Shown here: piece after piece, positions 26,257 through 39,559 of the stretch
How positions within the stretch are numbered: position 1 is the stretch's first letter
Layout: each line of letters begins with the position of its first letter
Assembly (NCBI GenBank): GCA_013398615.1
Contig: VZSR01001685.1
Coordinates: 32,891,630 to 32,955,629, forward strand
Direction: 5' to 3'
Origin: Brachypodius melanocephalos
Lineage: Eukaryota; Chordata; Aves; Passeriformes; Pycnonotidae
Length of the DNA stretch: 64,000 nt
The notes under the pieces: model-generated
What the model was told of the DNA's origin: nothing
Database searches by the model: none
The model's input: the letters and a program-made list of their open reading frames with translations, nothing else
Made by a program: the position numbers and the translations under genes

Positions 26257-27570
26257 ACTGCAATAGTAATAAACCATTAAAGATGAAAATAGACTAAATT
26301 CAGGCAAATAATTAAAGATATTTCTATCCTTGTTGTATGTTGGTTACAGATATGTAATAAACCTCTTTGTTTATAACCTTTTTATTTAGGGATGTTATTT
26401 TTAATTCAACATTATTTTCCCTGGGTAGTATGAGATATTGCCTGTAACTTAAAAATGCTAGTGAAAACTTTCAATAGACAGTATTCTGAGAAAGCAGTAT
26501 TACATGAAGAAATCTGAGGAGCTAGCAAAAGCAATTTGTCTCCAAACTATTTACCAATCTGTTATGTAAATAGAACATTTGTCAAACTATTTTTTAAAAA
26601 AGGCCAACAACAAACAAACCACTTTTCAACTAGTACTGTTACTGGCCTGAATGATAAATTCCCCAAGTCTGGAAAGACAAGAAGGAGGATGTGTTGTGAA
26701 TAAGAGTTCAAAGCCTTGTCCATTGTTTTTATTTTAGTGTTGGCATTCATCAAAATTCAAGGAAATAACTCAAGTATTGTTTTGGCATCTTGTAAAGTGT
26801 GACACAAAAAGGCCAGCCTGGTTCTCCTCACTCAAACCAAAACCAATAGAGCTGCCATTGCACACCTTCATCTCTGAAAATCTGAAGATCTGGAGAGTTC
26901 ACAGATCAAGATGCTTCAGTTGAAGAAGGAAGTTACCTCCAAGACTTTCATCCTTATGGAAACCTTGCCAGGAGAGAACCAACACTTGTGCTTTCACTTT
27001 GTCCAATGAGGCTGTTGTCTACAAGCAGCAAATCTAGAAGGTTAGAGTTGAAAGCCATGAATTTCTGACCCTGGAAATCAATAGCCCAGCAGATGCCAAA
27101 GCTGTGCTGTAGAACAGTTTAAAAAGTCAGTGTCCAACTTGAAACTCGACGCCTGTCTGTGCTGGAATGGCATTGTGAGGCAGCCTCCTGCAACAAATGG
27201 CACCACACAGTTGCCTGTGCTGGAGAAAGTGAGAGGCAGAGACACCAGCAACAAGGTCAAGAAAAGACAGGCATGAGCCAACAAAGTGTTTCCACTGACT
27301 TCAGTGAGGTTTGGATCAGGTCCCTTGCAAATACTTTCTAACTCAAAGGTCAGCAGTGGAAAATTTGGATGTTTAATATTAGTCTCTTTTTATAACAAAT
27401 TATTCTCAGCCTAAAGATTTCCAGGTGTACAGCATTTTTCCTGTTGTTGTGTGGAGGAGATCAGTGGGGTTTTGCTATGAAATACACTTGCCATTGTAAC
27501 TGGTTCCCCAGTACATTTATTTCTTCAGATATATATTGCCTTATTTATCCATTCCTATCAGCTTTTCATT
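26257..27570. other. Unique DNA, no gene seen; flank of the transposase relic
   Basis: The first few hundred bases may include the 3' untranslated part and terminal repeat of the transposon, and AATAAA-like hexamers occur at about 26267 and 26356. I could not identify an inverted repeat matching the 5' side. The remainder is unremarkable. Confidence 0.5.
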
Positions 27571-27706
27571 TGGTTGGGGTTTTTTTGGAGGTTTTGGGTT
27601 TTTTTGTTTTGTTTTTGTTTTTTGGTTGGTTGGTTGGGTTTTTGGGTTTTTTTTTTGGTGTTTTGTTTTGTTTTGTTTCATTTCAGTTTGTTTTTTTTTT
27701 TTTTTC
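27571..27706. repeat. G/T-rich low-complexity tract with (TTTTG)n
   Basis: About 136 bp almost entirely of T and G, with TTTTG and TTGG repeats, ending in a run of 15 T at about 27691-27705. Open frames across it, on either strand, are artefacts of composition and give Phe/Gly/Trp-rich or Lys/Gln/Pro-rich peptides. Confidence 0.9.
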
Positions 27707-29748
27707 CTAAACATTGGAACTGAATATAGAGAAGCCAAGAAAATTCAAGGCAAGGTCCAAAGCTGACCATTTTTTTCTATCTTTTTAATGAAGACTGCAA
27801 ACCAACACTGATGATTTCAAAATGTATGTCTACAGTTTATAAGCACATCGACCTCCCTGCTATTCTGTGATGGAGCCTTAGAAATCACACAATGCCTGTC
27901 ACTATTTTTCAGATATTTAATAAATCTGGCTCAATGATTTTCTGACAATTCCCTACCAAAATTATTCAGGCAGTCTGAGACTGTCTTTAAAAAAAAAAAA
28001 AAAAAGGGAAAGAAAGAAAAAAGTCAAAACCACCACTGCTGTATGGATTCAATTCTGAGTCAATAAATTGTTGATTAATCTGGCTCATGGTGTGTATAAA
28101 CTCAGGTTTAGCTATATTGGTAATCATCTCCAGAGTGCCATACAGCTGCATGCTTTCATTTCACACCAAGGGAGCAAGGATTAAATCCCTAATGGAGAAG
28201 ACATATAAACAGGTTTAGTCTCTGCAACAAGCACAGTCCCCATGGCAGCTTATTTTTGTATACAGTGTGTGAACGTGTGGAGAGGAAGGAGAGACTGGTT
28301 AAAAAAAAAAAAAAGAAAAAAAAAAAGACGTGAAGGGTGACAACAAAAAGGAGAGGGAGAAATCCAAGTGGAGCTGGCAGTAAGTTTAGCAGGGTGCATT
28401 GTTGTTTGTTAGGCACCTCCACCAGCCACACTCAGGTGGCATAATAAAATATCTCTCCTGCTCTGAGTGACAACATATGTAGGGTGACAGTCTGAGACTC
28501 TGAGCTGTTGTGTGCAGGCTGCTGATAGCCCTAAACTCCTAACAGCTCCATGAGCTCATTAGTATGCCACCCTGATGATTAGGCCTTCTGTAAAAGTGGT
28601 TTTACCCAGACCTGTATTTTCCCTCATATAATCTTCGCAAAGCCGTCCCAAGATCTCTAATATAGCAGGGTTAAACAGAATGTATTTGTAAGGATTTCTT
28701 TTTTCTCAGAGAATTTTAATCCCATTTATTGCTTTTAAAATGACATTTTTCCTTGCTGCATTTAGCTTAGTCCAAGGGGAAAAAGAGAAAAAAAAAAAAA
28801 AAAAAAAGATGCCAGATGTCACGGGGCCAATAAGCAGGTGGGCCGAAGCTTCTGTACCAATTCAAACTGGCACTGCATCAAACCTGGTGGGTATAACCTT
28901 TAATTCAGTGCTTCCCTGGCACCAGATCTAGTGCCATCTGCTTAGCTTTGCTAAGCTGTGCTTGTTTCTGTGCAGGGACGATGCCAACAATGCAAACTGT
29001 CTCCTACATGTGCAGGGAATCATCGGTGCAACTAGTTTTTCAAGACCCATATGGTGGCATCTGCAAATGTACACTGTCAGCATTGCTACTTGTACCACCC
29101 TTCGTGTTTAAGAATGGAAGGAGAGAGCCCTGCTTTGCAATTCACATCAAGCTGAAAGGATATTCTCTCCCTCTGCACTCTGTCTTTTAAGGGCAGCCCT
29201 GGGACAAAAAGAACATGCAGCTTTAAAAGAGGAAGCAGTACAGAAATCAGACTTGGGAACTGGAGAAAATCAAGAAACGGTTCACAAAAAAAAAGATTAT
29301 TTAATAGAAACCCTCTTAAATCATTGCCTGAAAGCTTCCCCAGTGTAGTTAAAGCCAAAATAATCACTGTATCTTGACTCTTGGGGCTATTAAATGGGTT
29401 CAGCTCCAAGTCACCCCAAGACATGAACACTTCCACTTGTCAGGAATGGATGTTATCCTATCACCTCTTCTCCATGAGATGGTACCATTAGAGGGACAGA
29501 GCAGGTAGAGGCTGGCTCCAGCACAGCTACTTTGGTGCTTATTCCAGGCATTAAGAAGAGTGGCTATGCTCACAGAGTGGGGAATGAAACGATAAGCCTA
29601 TGCACAAAGATGAGCAAACCAGAGCTATTAAAACTCATTTCAAGCTCTCCAATTTAAGTTTATCTTTGTTAAGAGAGCAGCAATGCTTTATTCCAACTGC
29701 AAGGATGGTGGGGGGAGGGGGGATGGTATGTGGCCATGGCCAGTTGAT
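27707..29748. other. Unique DNA with three long A tracts
   Basis: A-rich tracts lie at 27989-28005, 28301-28326 and 28780-28807, each on the plus strand. None is preceded by a sequence that I recognise as retroposed. The block at about 28480-28700 is non-repetitive, with a homeodomain-like GATTA core and an even base composition, and could be a conserved non-coding element. No gene is recognisable. Confidence 0.55.
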
Positions 29749-30001
29749 CTCTCCTCTCCTCTCCTCTCCTCTCCTCTCCTCTCCTNNNNNNNNNNNNNNN
29801 NNNNNNNNNNNNNNNNNNNNNNNNNNNNNNNNNNNNNNNNNNNNNNNNNNNNNNNNNNNNNNNNNNNNNNNNNNNNNNNNNNNNNNNNNNNNNNNNNNNN
29901 NNNNNNNNNNNNNNNNNNNNNNNNNNNNNNNNNNNNNNNNNNNNNNNNNNNNNNNNNNNNNNTCCTCTCCTCTCCTCTCCTCTCCTCTCCTCTCCTCTCC
30001 C
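29749..30001. repeat. (CTCCT)n pentanucleotide microsatellite containing an assembly gap
   Basis: Perfect CTCCT repeats flank the N run: 29749-29785 on the left and 29963 to about 30001 on the right, in the same orientation. The gap therefore almost certainly lies inside a longer pure array. Pyrimidine tracts of this type can form triplex DNA and are hard to sequence. Translated runs of Ser-Pro-Leu-Leu across it are not protein. Confidence 0.95.
29786..29962. other. Assembly gap, 177 N
   Basis: A run of 177 undetermined bases within the CTCCT array. The length is not a round placeholder, so it may be an estimated size or masked low-quality sequence. Confidence 0.99.
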
Positions 30002-33000
30002 TATCCTCGAGAGCACAGGCTTTGCCAGCACTCTGCAGAGCCAACAGGTGTGTGTGTGGTTGTGGGGGGAAGGCAGAGAGGCACCATCCTTGCTCACACC
30101 TCTGAGCACTGCATTGGCATTTTCCACTCCATGGTTTGGCCACTCAGACCTTGCCACTGGCTCGGATATGTTCCCACCTATCACTTATGTCAGTAAGCAA
30201 GTTCCTGACACACTGCTCTGCCAACCATCATCAAAACACCTCTGTGCGGTCAGGAAAAGTACGTGTTGACCACAAAGAGCAGCTCTCCTTATTTCAAAAT
30301 GATTAATTACTCTTACAGAAGGCCAGAAAAATTGGCACTGAGGGGTTTGAACAAAGACCCTTCCTTCAGATTGCAGACGCTGTGGTGGAATGGTTAAGTA
30401 CAAATAGAAGACTTTTTTTCAGTAGAATAATTTTCCACATTTGATTTCATGGAAATTTTCTATCGATCTAGCAGTCTTCAAAAAAAATCACGTTTATATA
30501 GAGCATAATTCTAGCTGACAGTGTGGATTTAAAGCAAACCCTTCCCCCCTTGCTCCGTGTTCCTCTGATTCCCAAACAGTTCTGTAACATTTTTAAATAA
30601 GGAAAAGGTTAACCCAGCCATTGGGGAACTATGAAACCTACTACCATTTTGCTTTGAAACCTCAAGCAAGTCTCTATTCCTACGACAATATGGGCTCCCC
30701 CTCCTTACCCCTAAGTGTCATAGCACTCCCACTGTATCAGCAGTATTTCCCTCTCTGGGTCAAATTCTGCTTATAGGTCAAAGAGGAGGTAAAAATTATT
30801 CTTAAGTTGCCTGAAAGTTATGAACATTCACTAATTCATGGCCTGGTTTCAAGATGTTTGGATTAAACATGTAACAAACTATGCTGGTAAGTTTTAATTC
30901 CATCAGCTGGGTTGTCTTCCCTCTATTTAGTGCAAGATAACTGATCAGCACCAAACACAGCTGCAAGCCATGTCATTGGTAATGAATGAGGACTTTTTTG
31001 TTGCTGTTATGAACTTGCAGATAGCTTTAAACTGTGACCTTTAAATCACACTAGTCCAAAACTGCCATTTTTTATTTTTACACTCCATATGTTCCTTTCC
31101 TCGACATTCTATCCTGAAAAAAATATAATTAAAGATTATAACTAGCAGAAATTAAAACTTCTTTTATGGAAGGGCCAGTCTCTCTTAGGCAGAAGATACA
31201 AGTAGAAGAAAGATTCACTTATTACTTTGATACATTGACAAAGAATTTATGTCACAGTAATCTGGTTCTGAGTGCAAGACTATAATTTCTTCCTCTAAAA
31301 AACTCACTATGATTGGTATACAACCTGCATGAAGTTTCTGAAGGTCTCATCATGCATACTTCTACAAACAGACAAGAAAAAATTGCACTTGTTGCGAGTT
31401 TGATTTGGATGTTGCTAGAGCGTTGCAGAAAACAGTTAATGGCCCAAACCCACTGCTTGCACTGTTAAGCAGCATTTTTGTTTTTACAAGGAAAGATTAC
31501 TTGCAAATACTCCCTCTTGTGATCAAAGCTAGAAAACCAATGGAATCGTTTCCCACTGGTTCAAATCTTTCTGATTGACGTTGTTCAGGTGTTACAAATA
31601 GCCTGCATGCAGGATTTTTAAGCCCTTCCATTAGATAATCCTTATCTGATCTTGTAAAAGTGATGGTTGCCTTTCAGAGACGTTAAAAAAGGCTTGTTCA
31701 TATCCTGATGAAGCATTGCATATGCTGAGCTTCTTATTTTGTTTCATTACTCATGTGAAGAGGCCATATTTGAAAGGATATATTTGTTTCTCCTTTCCCA
31801 GTTGATAAGACAATATTTTAAAATTGCATTGGTTGGTGAGTCTTCATGGAAATAAAGGAGTGTTTAAAACAAAATGTCAAAGATCTTTTTTTTCATCTTA
31901 GTGTCTTCATTGAGTTAGAGAAATATACTTTATTCTGATGTAAATACTTTCCCCCTTGAATTTCACCCTTCAACCCAGAGTAGCCACTAGACATTGTGAG
32001 GTTCAAAATACCTGCCTCAGACTTTCCAGAAGAGTGATTAGAATGCATACAAACATCTAAAAAACAAAACCAAAATACATAACCCATGTTTTAAGAGCTC
32101 TTAAGCTACCTTTTCCTCCTTAGTCCAAAAGAAATGCTGGTCTTAGAAAATTCATTTTAATCCCATGGAATGACATCTGAGTTCTCACTTAGAAAGTTCA
32201 AGTTTGCAGAAATCCAGTCGTATCTCTTAAGTAATTTTTATTTTTCACAAAAATATAAACTAGGCCCCTAATTGTGCCTTGTGGAGATTTAAGTCTTAAG
32301 TTGAATGTCCTGACGTCTCACTGAGAGTTTGCCATTAGTGCATGCTCTTCGTTTACCTCACAGCTCACTAGAGGAGTGCCACCGTTGGTTTTGTTCTATC
32401 AGTCACCACGGAAGAGGAATGAGACTTCACAAATGAAGTCCTAGGAATGGTTTGATGAAGAGAATTTTGTCTTGTTTTTGTTTTGTTTTGATGACAAGAA
32501 AATGTTAGTTAAAGACAAAAATTTGATAGGGAAATTAGAAATTAAATACTCAGATTTTGATCCATTTATGCAATCTCACCAAGCTCTAGTTGCCCTTTAC
32601 AGCTACCCAAGGTAAATTAAAGGAACCTTGATCACTCATGCTTTTCCATGTGGAGACCAAAACTGTGAATGCATTTGGATTTGCTTGTCTTTTTAAGAAT
32701 TATGACATGAAATGCAGACACACTATTGCACAGTCAGTGGAGAGTCTCCACCCTGAGCCCCAGCCAACCAAATCTCTGGAGGATCCCAGATCTACATCAC
32801 TCTCCTGTCCTTGCATTCCAGTGCAGAGGTTTGCATGGTTTTTGTTCCTCTGGGTTTGCCCCTGAATGTTTTTTCTGGATGATCTTACAAATACCACCAA
32901 AGTGCCTGAATCAATAAAAAGCTTTTGCACAATATTTTACTGCTACATATTCTATGTCATCTACATTCTTTATCTAAACCTATAAAATAACACTCATGCC

Positions 33001-34622
33001 TTGGCCAGTTTTCTTCCAGGGTCCTCAAGGCTCAGCAACAGAGTGCAACATGCTCCAGAGTGAGAAATGATCAATAAAATATGCCCCCAGTATTTTTGTC
33101 CATCTCACTTGTTTATGTCAAAACACTCATATAAATTTATTTATTTCCTTTCTGTAAGCATGGAAGTAAGCAAGAAAGCTTAAACTTGGTTTGTCTTAGC
33201 TTCTAAATGAAAAATCCACAAATAAGCCAAGTGGAATAGAGCAGACAAGGCACAGCCCCTCATCCCAAATTTTGCTAGAGCACCAGACTTTCATTTCACA
33301 GGAAACAATGGTCAGGGTAAAATGCTTTAGTGCTTTTCACACTCCACTGAATGCTGTTCTAGTGCATTTTCTTCAGGGGCATTAAAAAGCACAAGCAAGA
33401 AACAGTCTCTGGGTTTTGGAAGTTGGGAGGACAGCAAGGCTGGCTCCCTGCAAGCAGGGCTGACCTTTCTAAAGCATTTATTCTGGCATTCCAGGGGCTG
33501 AATAATCTGAGAGGCAGACACAGAGCACATATAAATAAATGAATCACACAGAGGAATACGAAAATTCCCATGCAGGATATGCCTTTTGCAACGTGTTAAC
33601 CCTTTCTGCAGAGAATTTATGGACAAAGATGTTGTGTTGATAGCTCCAGTCATCTGTGCTAACTCTGCCATAACTTCATCCATGTGGAGTGAACTATGTC
33701 TTCAGCAATGTCTGGAATGTTCCCACATCTGCTTAATTTGTTTCAGAAATGCCAGCAGTGTCACAAAAATGTTCATCTACATAGGCTTGTACAGGGTCTC
33801 AAGCTCTAATAAATACTACTACTTATTAATCAGTGACATTATTTTTGTATATTTGAATCGATTAAACACAATGAACAACAACAGAGACAAGAAAAGTATA
33901 ATCCCCACTGCCATTACATTCCCATTTAAACAGATGTTTCCTTTCCTTGTTTTATAGACTGGAAGAAGTAAATTAGTTGCAGAGTTTGACAACACATTTT
34001 TTACAGCAGCTTACAAACTGTTTAAAATCACTAAGCAGGAGTATTAGCATTGCTTTTGCTCCAAGGCTACTATGGTGGTGAAATAGGTTTAAAGGCACTT
34101 CCTAAAGCCTATGAATGATTCAAACCCACTTAATATGTAAAATCATATATACATGCCCTCTCTCAGATATTACGTGCTATGCCTATCTGCGAAGGAATAC
34201 CCACCAAAATCTGAAGTATAGTCTTTATTTCTATTGAGGAGAATTCCAGCTCTGAATGGGATCACTTGCCAACCACTGTAGAAACATATAATCTGTGCTC
34301 ACAAAGAATTTAAACTAGGATTGTAATTCAAAAGGCAAAAGGAAGATTGAGTCAATGAACAAGTGTGAGAAAACCAGGAGAGGCTGTAGCATCCTAGAAC
34401 TCTGAGACACTTAACCACTCTCAAGATTCAGACACCCAGGTATATATTGATCTTGTCAGAGTGTGTGATTATCCTGTTATGTCATTCCTGGTTGGTATAA
34501 CCAGCCCCTGCTTGTTCAGTTGATAATTATGCTCCATCCTGACATGGGATTTTTGAGGTGGAGTTGCAGTACCAAACTGTTATAGACAAATATTGAAAAG
34601 CATAGGCTTTTTAATAGAAGGT
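30002..34622. other. Unique DNA, no gene seen
   Basis: AT-rich sequence without recognisable exons. Overlapping open frames on opposite strands at 33327-33683 and 33586-33957 have no similarity that I know. No repeat family was recognised here. Confidence 0.6.
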
Positions 34623-35025
34623 TGTCCTGGTTCTCACCAGGACAGGGTTAATTTTTGCAGAGGTGCATGGCTAGTACCTGGAGGTTATTCTATACCACCT
34701 TTCTGAGGATGGGGAAGGGCTCCCTTCTGTGTGGGGGTAGGGTGGTGGTGGTTCCCTGTGGGACAGTGGTGAGCATTTGCATGCGAATCCCTCACATCTC
34801 TTAAACACCTTTTTTTTTAAATATCTTTGCTGTTACTGCTAGTTTTCTTATCTAATTGCTGGGTCCAGTAAATTGTTCTTATATCAACCTGTGATTTTTA
34901 CCCTTTGTGCCTCCAATTCTCCTCTCCAGCCTGATGCAGGGGAGGGGGAGTAGTGAGGAAGGCAGGAGTGAAAAACTGGTGAGTGGTTTAGAGTGGCTTC
35001 AGTAGGAACACTAAACTGGAAAACA
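34623..35025 (+). mobile_element. Solo LTR, avian ERVL-like endogenous retrovirus
   Basis: The left edge is TGTCCTGGTTCTCACCAGGA followed by CAGGGTTAAT, the typical start of a very common bird LTR. Near 34763 is GTGAGCATTTGCATG, and at about 34867-34900 a polyadenylation-type region (CCAGTAAATTGTTCTTATAT followed by CAACC) leads into a CCAATTCTCCTCTCCAGCC segment, both in the expected order. The right edge, near AACTGGAAAACA, is degraded and approximate. No internal retroviral sequence flanks it, so the provirus was probably lost by LTR-LTR recombination. I could not see a clear target-site duplication. Confidence 0.78.
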
Positions 35026-38000
35026 CCATTCCTAAAGCACAACGAAGGTAGATTCCCATACTGCCAAATGAACACTTTTCAAAGAAGAGTACACAAAACC
35101 TTGCATTTAATTCTTGGCCTCACATGCAGCACACATTGGGTTAGGTCATGCAGGGAACATTAAAGGTGAAGGCACATGAGTAAATACTCAAAGGTCAGGT
35201 CTATCAGCAGAAGCAGTTTGCACAGAGGCAAACTACCAGTTTCAGGTATGCATGAACAGGGAAAGATTTGGACTGAGAAAATGCTGAAATACAGTTCTTT
35301 CGGAGATGACTGAAGTATTGTGCCAAATTAACACTTTCTTTTCCTGAAAGCTGTCTCATGATCTTTGGTGAAGGAAATGAAAGAAAACTCTATCCTGCTA
35401 CAACTTCAAACCTCTGCTGTGTCCAGTAACGCTCGCTTGGTGTCAAGGACTACCCGGTCCAACAGCCTCCACACCCCTAAGATGCCAACATGCTCTTAGT
35501 TCAAAAGATAGAATCAAAAATTAGTAACATTCAGTCTGCACCCATAACCCATGGCAGTGAGATGGAGCAGACCAGAGAGCTCCACATTATGGAAGTGGAA
35601 TCAATAATTCTTTGTTTTCTTAAATCAGAAGTTTGTTACAGTGAACAAGCAATGCTTCTCTTCATGGCTTCTGTCTCTCCCAACTTTCCAACTTTAGCGT
35701 AGTCTCAAAGAAAACACAGACAAGAAAAAAATCTCTGTAGTGCAAGTAACAGCTTGTTCAATGCAAGGCGGAGAGACACTGTGGAATCAAAAGGGGACAA
35801 CATCTAAGAGAAGCCTCCAAATGGTGCAAAAACTCAAGTAGCTTAAACCTGTTGGCAAACACACTCTCTGTTATCCACTTCTGGAACTGAACTGCTTGAC
35901 TCATTAGAGGAATGACGTTAAAATACAGCCTTCTGGCCTAGCTACCTACCTGGAGGTTGGCATTAACCCTCTGACAATATGATTATGAGGAAGATTCAGG
36001 AGACAAAATATCTGTTCTTCACAACAGAAGATTCATATCAGAGACAGTACAACCATATGACTGAGCAGACGGAAAGTTTGGGACACGAAATACATGAGCA
36101 AAACCTCAAAACCATTTAAGAAAATCTGAAATCTGGAGCAGAAATTCAGGAGAGACATGCAGGAGAAGAATGCCACCTTAAGAGGAAGAATTGAAGAAAA
36201 GCATGTTTGAAGTTACAGCAAGAATACAAGGACATGAAAGTACTGTCACAGCTAATGCAAACTGTTACATTGATATATATGTCTTCATCTCTAACAACTC
36301 TGGATTTGAACTTTTTATACATATAAAAGAAAGACAAAGAATAAATAGTACTTAATTAGTTTGAATGAAAATATAATTCTTAAGAAATTAGAATTGAAAT
36401 CTGACTGAGAAAACCAATGGTCCCACAAAAGAATAAATGTAGATCACATACTTGCAATTTAAATTGCAGTGCCCAAAGTGACTCTAGCAGTACTGCCATG
36501 GGGTCTAAGAAACCTACAATCCAGATAGGTGCTCTATGTGCACCTCTCCCACAGTTCTGCAGATTTCTATGCTAAGAGAAGCAGCAGTGAGAGTAAGAGA
36601 AAGTTGAAGTACACCGGGGGTTTAGTTCCAAGAAAGGACCAAACAATCACCTGTAAATTATTTGGAAAACAAACAAACAAACAAAAGCAATTTTTTTTTT
36701 AAAGAAAACCAAACCAAATCCCCACAACAATGATAATGACAAAACAGGAAAAGAAATTGAAAAGCAGTTAAGTGGTGCACTCTGAAATGTCTCCGCTGAA
36801 TTATGATAAGTATGTATTAGCTGCAGTATGTTTATCTATGTCCACAAGAGAGGATTAGCTGCAAACATTCTTCTGAGATAAACCAGAACTATTTGGTGCT
36901 GGCACTGTTAAATTTTTGTGATATGCAGGTGTTTGAAGTATGTGTGCAGCTTCCTCATTGGTTTTGATCCAGGTATTTCCACTGAGAGCTTTTTTACACA
37001 CTAGATGTGACGAGGTACGTAGAACAATGGCAAACACTCTGTGCATGCAGCAAAAATAGCTTTACTCACATTGAAGCTTAAAATAGTTTTGTGTGTTAAA
37101 GGCAATGAATGTAAATACTCCCTTTGTCAGAAAAACTTGGGGTCAGTGAATTTCACCCACTTCCAGCTGGCAGGCATCTCCACAGGCTGTACAGTGCACT
37201 GCTCCTTACAAATGGACAACAGCACAGCTGCCCCATTTCTGACAGGAGAAAGGGTATGGTGTGAGCAGGGATTTAGAGGCCCTGGGAAGTGAATTCTTGG
37301 GTAGAAGTGTGGGTGCAAACAGTCCTCTACAGTGCCTGGTATCTTTGCCATGCTGGACCAGAACTCTTCGCCCAGCCTGCTGCAATTTCTGTCCTGCTCT
37401 AAATGGCTTCACACAAAGTCAAGATCTGCAGTTTGTCACCTCCCACCTCTTCCTGTTCCCAAAACCCTTCAGCTCAGCTATGTTCCAGGGGTCCAATTTT
37501 CCTAACCCTCTTGAGGTGACAGGCCTGGAAGATTTCTCCAGTGACTCTGAAAGTGACTGTCTTCTCTGTGTTTGGTGTCTTCTGATGTCCTCTGCATCCT
37601 CAGTTCTCTAAATGTAGTAGCTGTCATTTAGCAGTATTTATTTCAGAAGTGGTGCTCTATGTGACGTACAAAATCTAGGCACAATTTTGGTGACTCACTC
37701 CAATAGCCTTGATGCCAATCTAGACACCTAAAGAGATCAGTTAGACAAACCCCCTGAACATTTTTAACTTTTCCAGTTTTCACTGAAAAGCAATGTGTTC
37801 CAGTTAGAGGATTTTTCCAAATAAATAATTTCCTACGTCAGCAAACCTAATCCCTACTATGACTTAGAAGTATTTCATTCTGCCAAAGGATTTCTTGTAA
37901 ACTGTTCTTCTCTTGGTGTTCCTGCTGTTCTACAACCACTTGGTTTACAGTACACATACCTAAGATATTGAGGCAGCTCTCCACATTCAGACTGATTCAT

Positions 38001-38674
38001 GTATAAGGCCACTATAGACTTTTACATTGCATGTTTTAATATTTTTTCATCTGCTTGCTGAAAGCCACATTCTTAACGCCTATACAATGTGATCTTTTGT
38101 TTACATGCAGTTTCCAGTGTGTTTGATGGTTTATTTTTTAAATCTTCACTTGTTAGCATTCCAGTTTCTGAAATATATTATTTTGTTCTATGGTGCAATG
38201 AAACTTTGAAGTCTCCAACTATTTATCTACATGCACCCTTCTCCACTGCACCTGTCTTTCATCACAGGTGATTCCCACTGAAATTTTGAATTATCTATGA
38301 GATCACATTGGTATTTCATGACTAGTAACCATAAAACCTGTTTCATTCTTGTTTTCTTAAAATCTCACATTTAACTTCTCACTGAGCTGTGCAGCATTCA
38401 GATGAAGCCATCAAGGATTTTTTGGCACTAACCTTGAGATAAAAGTGTATTTCCAAAGATTAAAGATTACAAGTTACTGATAGGTTTCAATGGACTGTGG
38501 ATCTACTCCTGTGTCTCTTGAGTTAATGGGATTTTTACTTCTGGTCACAGCTGGGACTCCATCTGGCTTTTATTAACTGTAATGCTAGAAGCATTAAAAA
38601 TTCAGAACAATAATTTCCATTAAGTAATACACCTAAAGTGGACAAAGGTTTACCTACACTAATTACAGGGCAAG

Positions 38675-38677
<3 letters not shown>
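35026..38677. other. Unique DNA, no gene seen
   Basis: An (AAAC)n stretch lies at 36667-36685, followed by a short T run. The segment around 37200-37610 is GC-richer and has open frames on both strands (up to 116 codons), but none that I recognise. No RNA gene or further mobile element is visible. Confidence 0.55.

Positions 38678-38714
<37 letters not shown>
38678..38714. repeat. (TA)n microsatellite
   Basis: About 37 bp of alternating A and T with a single TG interruption near 38707. It is similar in length and structure to the tract at 3127. Confidence 0.95.
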
Positions 38715-39559
38715 ATGACTTGAAGATAAAATTTTGACACACTTAATTTGCTCATAATTAAAGGAACAGATTTATTAGTGCTGCTAGAAAATAACTATGT
38801 TTTAATGGAACTTATGGACTTATTTCTTCCTAACTTTTATTCTGAGTCCTGTAAACAACAACAAAGAATAATTTCAAATGCCTTACATAGTGACACAGCA
38901 TTAAAATATTCTGCTATGCATCTTAAAATGACAGAAAGAACAAAAGGGCCAAAAAATTAGTTAAAAACCCTAAAATATCAGATCAGAAATCTCTGTGGTC
39001 TTAATTCTGCAAACTATTTCAGCATGTCCTTTAGCCCCTCCACACCAAGCACAGCACTTTAGCACACAACTATTGCCAAAAAATGTCAGTAATAGAACTG
39101 GATATCGGGGTTGAGATCCAACATACCAGAACATCAAAAAAAGACTAGCAAATATGCACTCTGCTCAAGACTTTGGAACTACCAGTCTGAACCATTCTCT
39201 CATTTTCTTTTCCTCTGTAAGTAGGGCATTTTACCCACTTGTCAGGCCTTACCAACAGCTGAGACTCAGAGCCACATGGTATGAAGTGATTTTTAGATCT
39301 CTAAACAATTAAAAAACCTACAACTTTTAAAAATAAATCTCTTTACATTATTTTTATTCCTATATTGTACATGAGGATTCAAGTTCCATGAAATTTCAAG
39401 ACTTTATTCTGAAGTAATCTGACAACTTTTCATTCCCAGTTCTACCTTCATGTATGGTCTGGTCTGCTTATAACTATTGCCTTTAATCACTTTTGTCATA
39501 TTTTCAAATATACCTTCTACTTTCTGTGTTTTTATTCCCCTGCTGGACAATAATATGTT
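38715..39559. other. Unique DNA, no gene seen
   Basis: AT-rich, without recognisable coding or repeat content. The right part (from about 39390) may be the much-decayed 3' end of the old CR1 copy that follows, but I cannot align it with confidence. Confidence 0.5.

Noticed and set aside
27444..27766. Phe/Gly/Trp-rich open frames that look like membrane proteins, and a Lys/Pro-rich antisense frame
   Set aside because: They come from the G/T-rich low-complexity tract at 27571-27706.
28740..28931. Possible processed pseudogene with A-tail at 28780-28807
   Set aside because: No recognisable coding sequence or duplication of flanking bases lies upstream of the A tract.
29600..30196. Long open frames on both strands across the CTCCT tract and gap
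   Set aside because: They are produced by the microsatellite and by undetermined bases read as open codons.
33327..33957. Opposing open frames of 118 and 123 codons
   Set aside because: They overlap on opposite strands and neither resembles a known protein.
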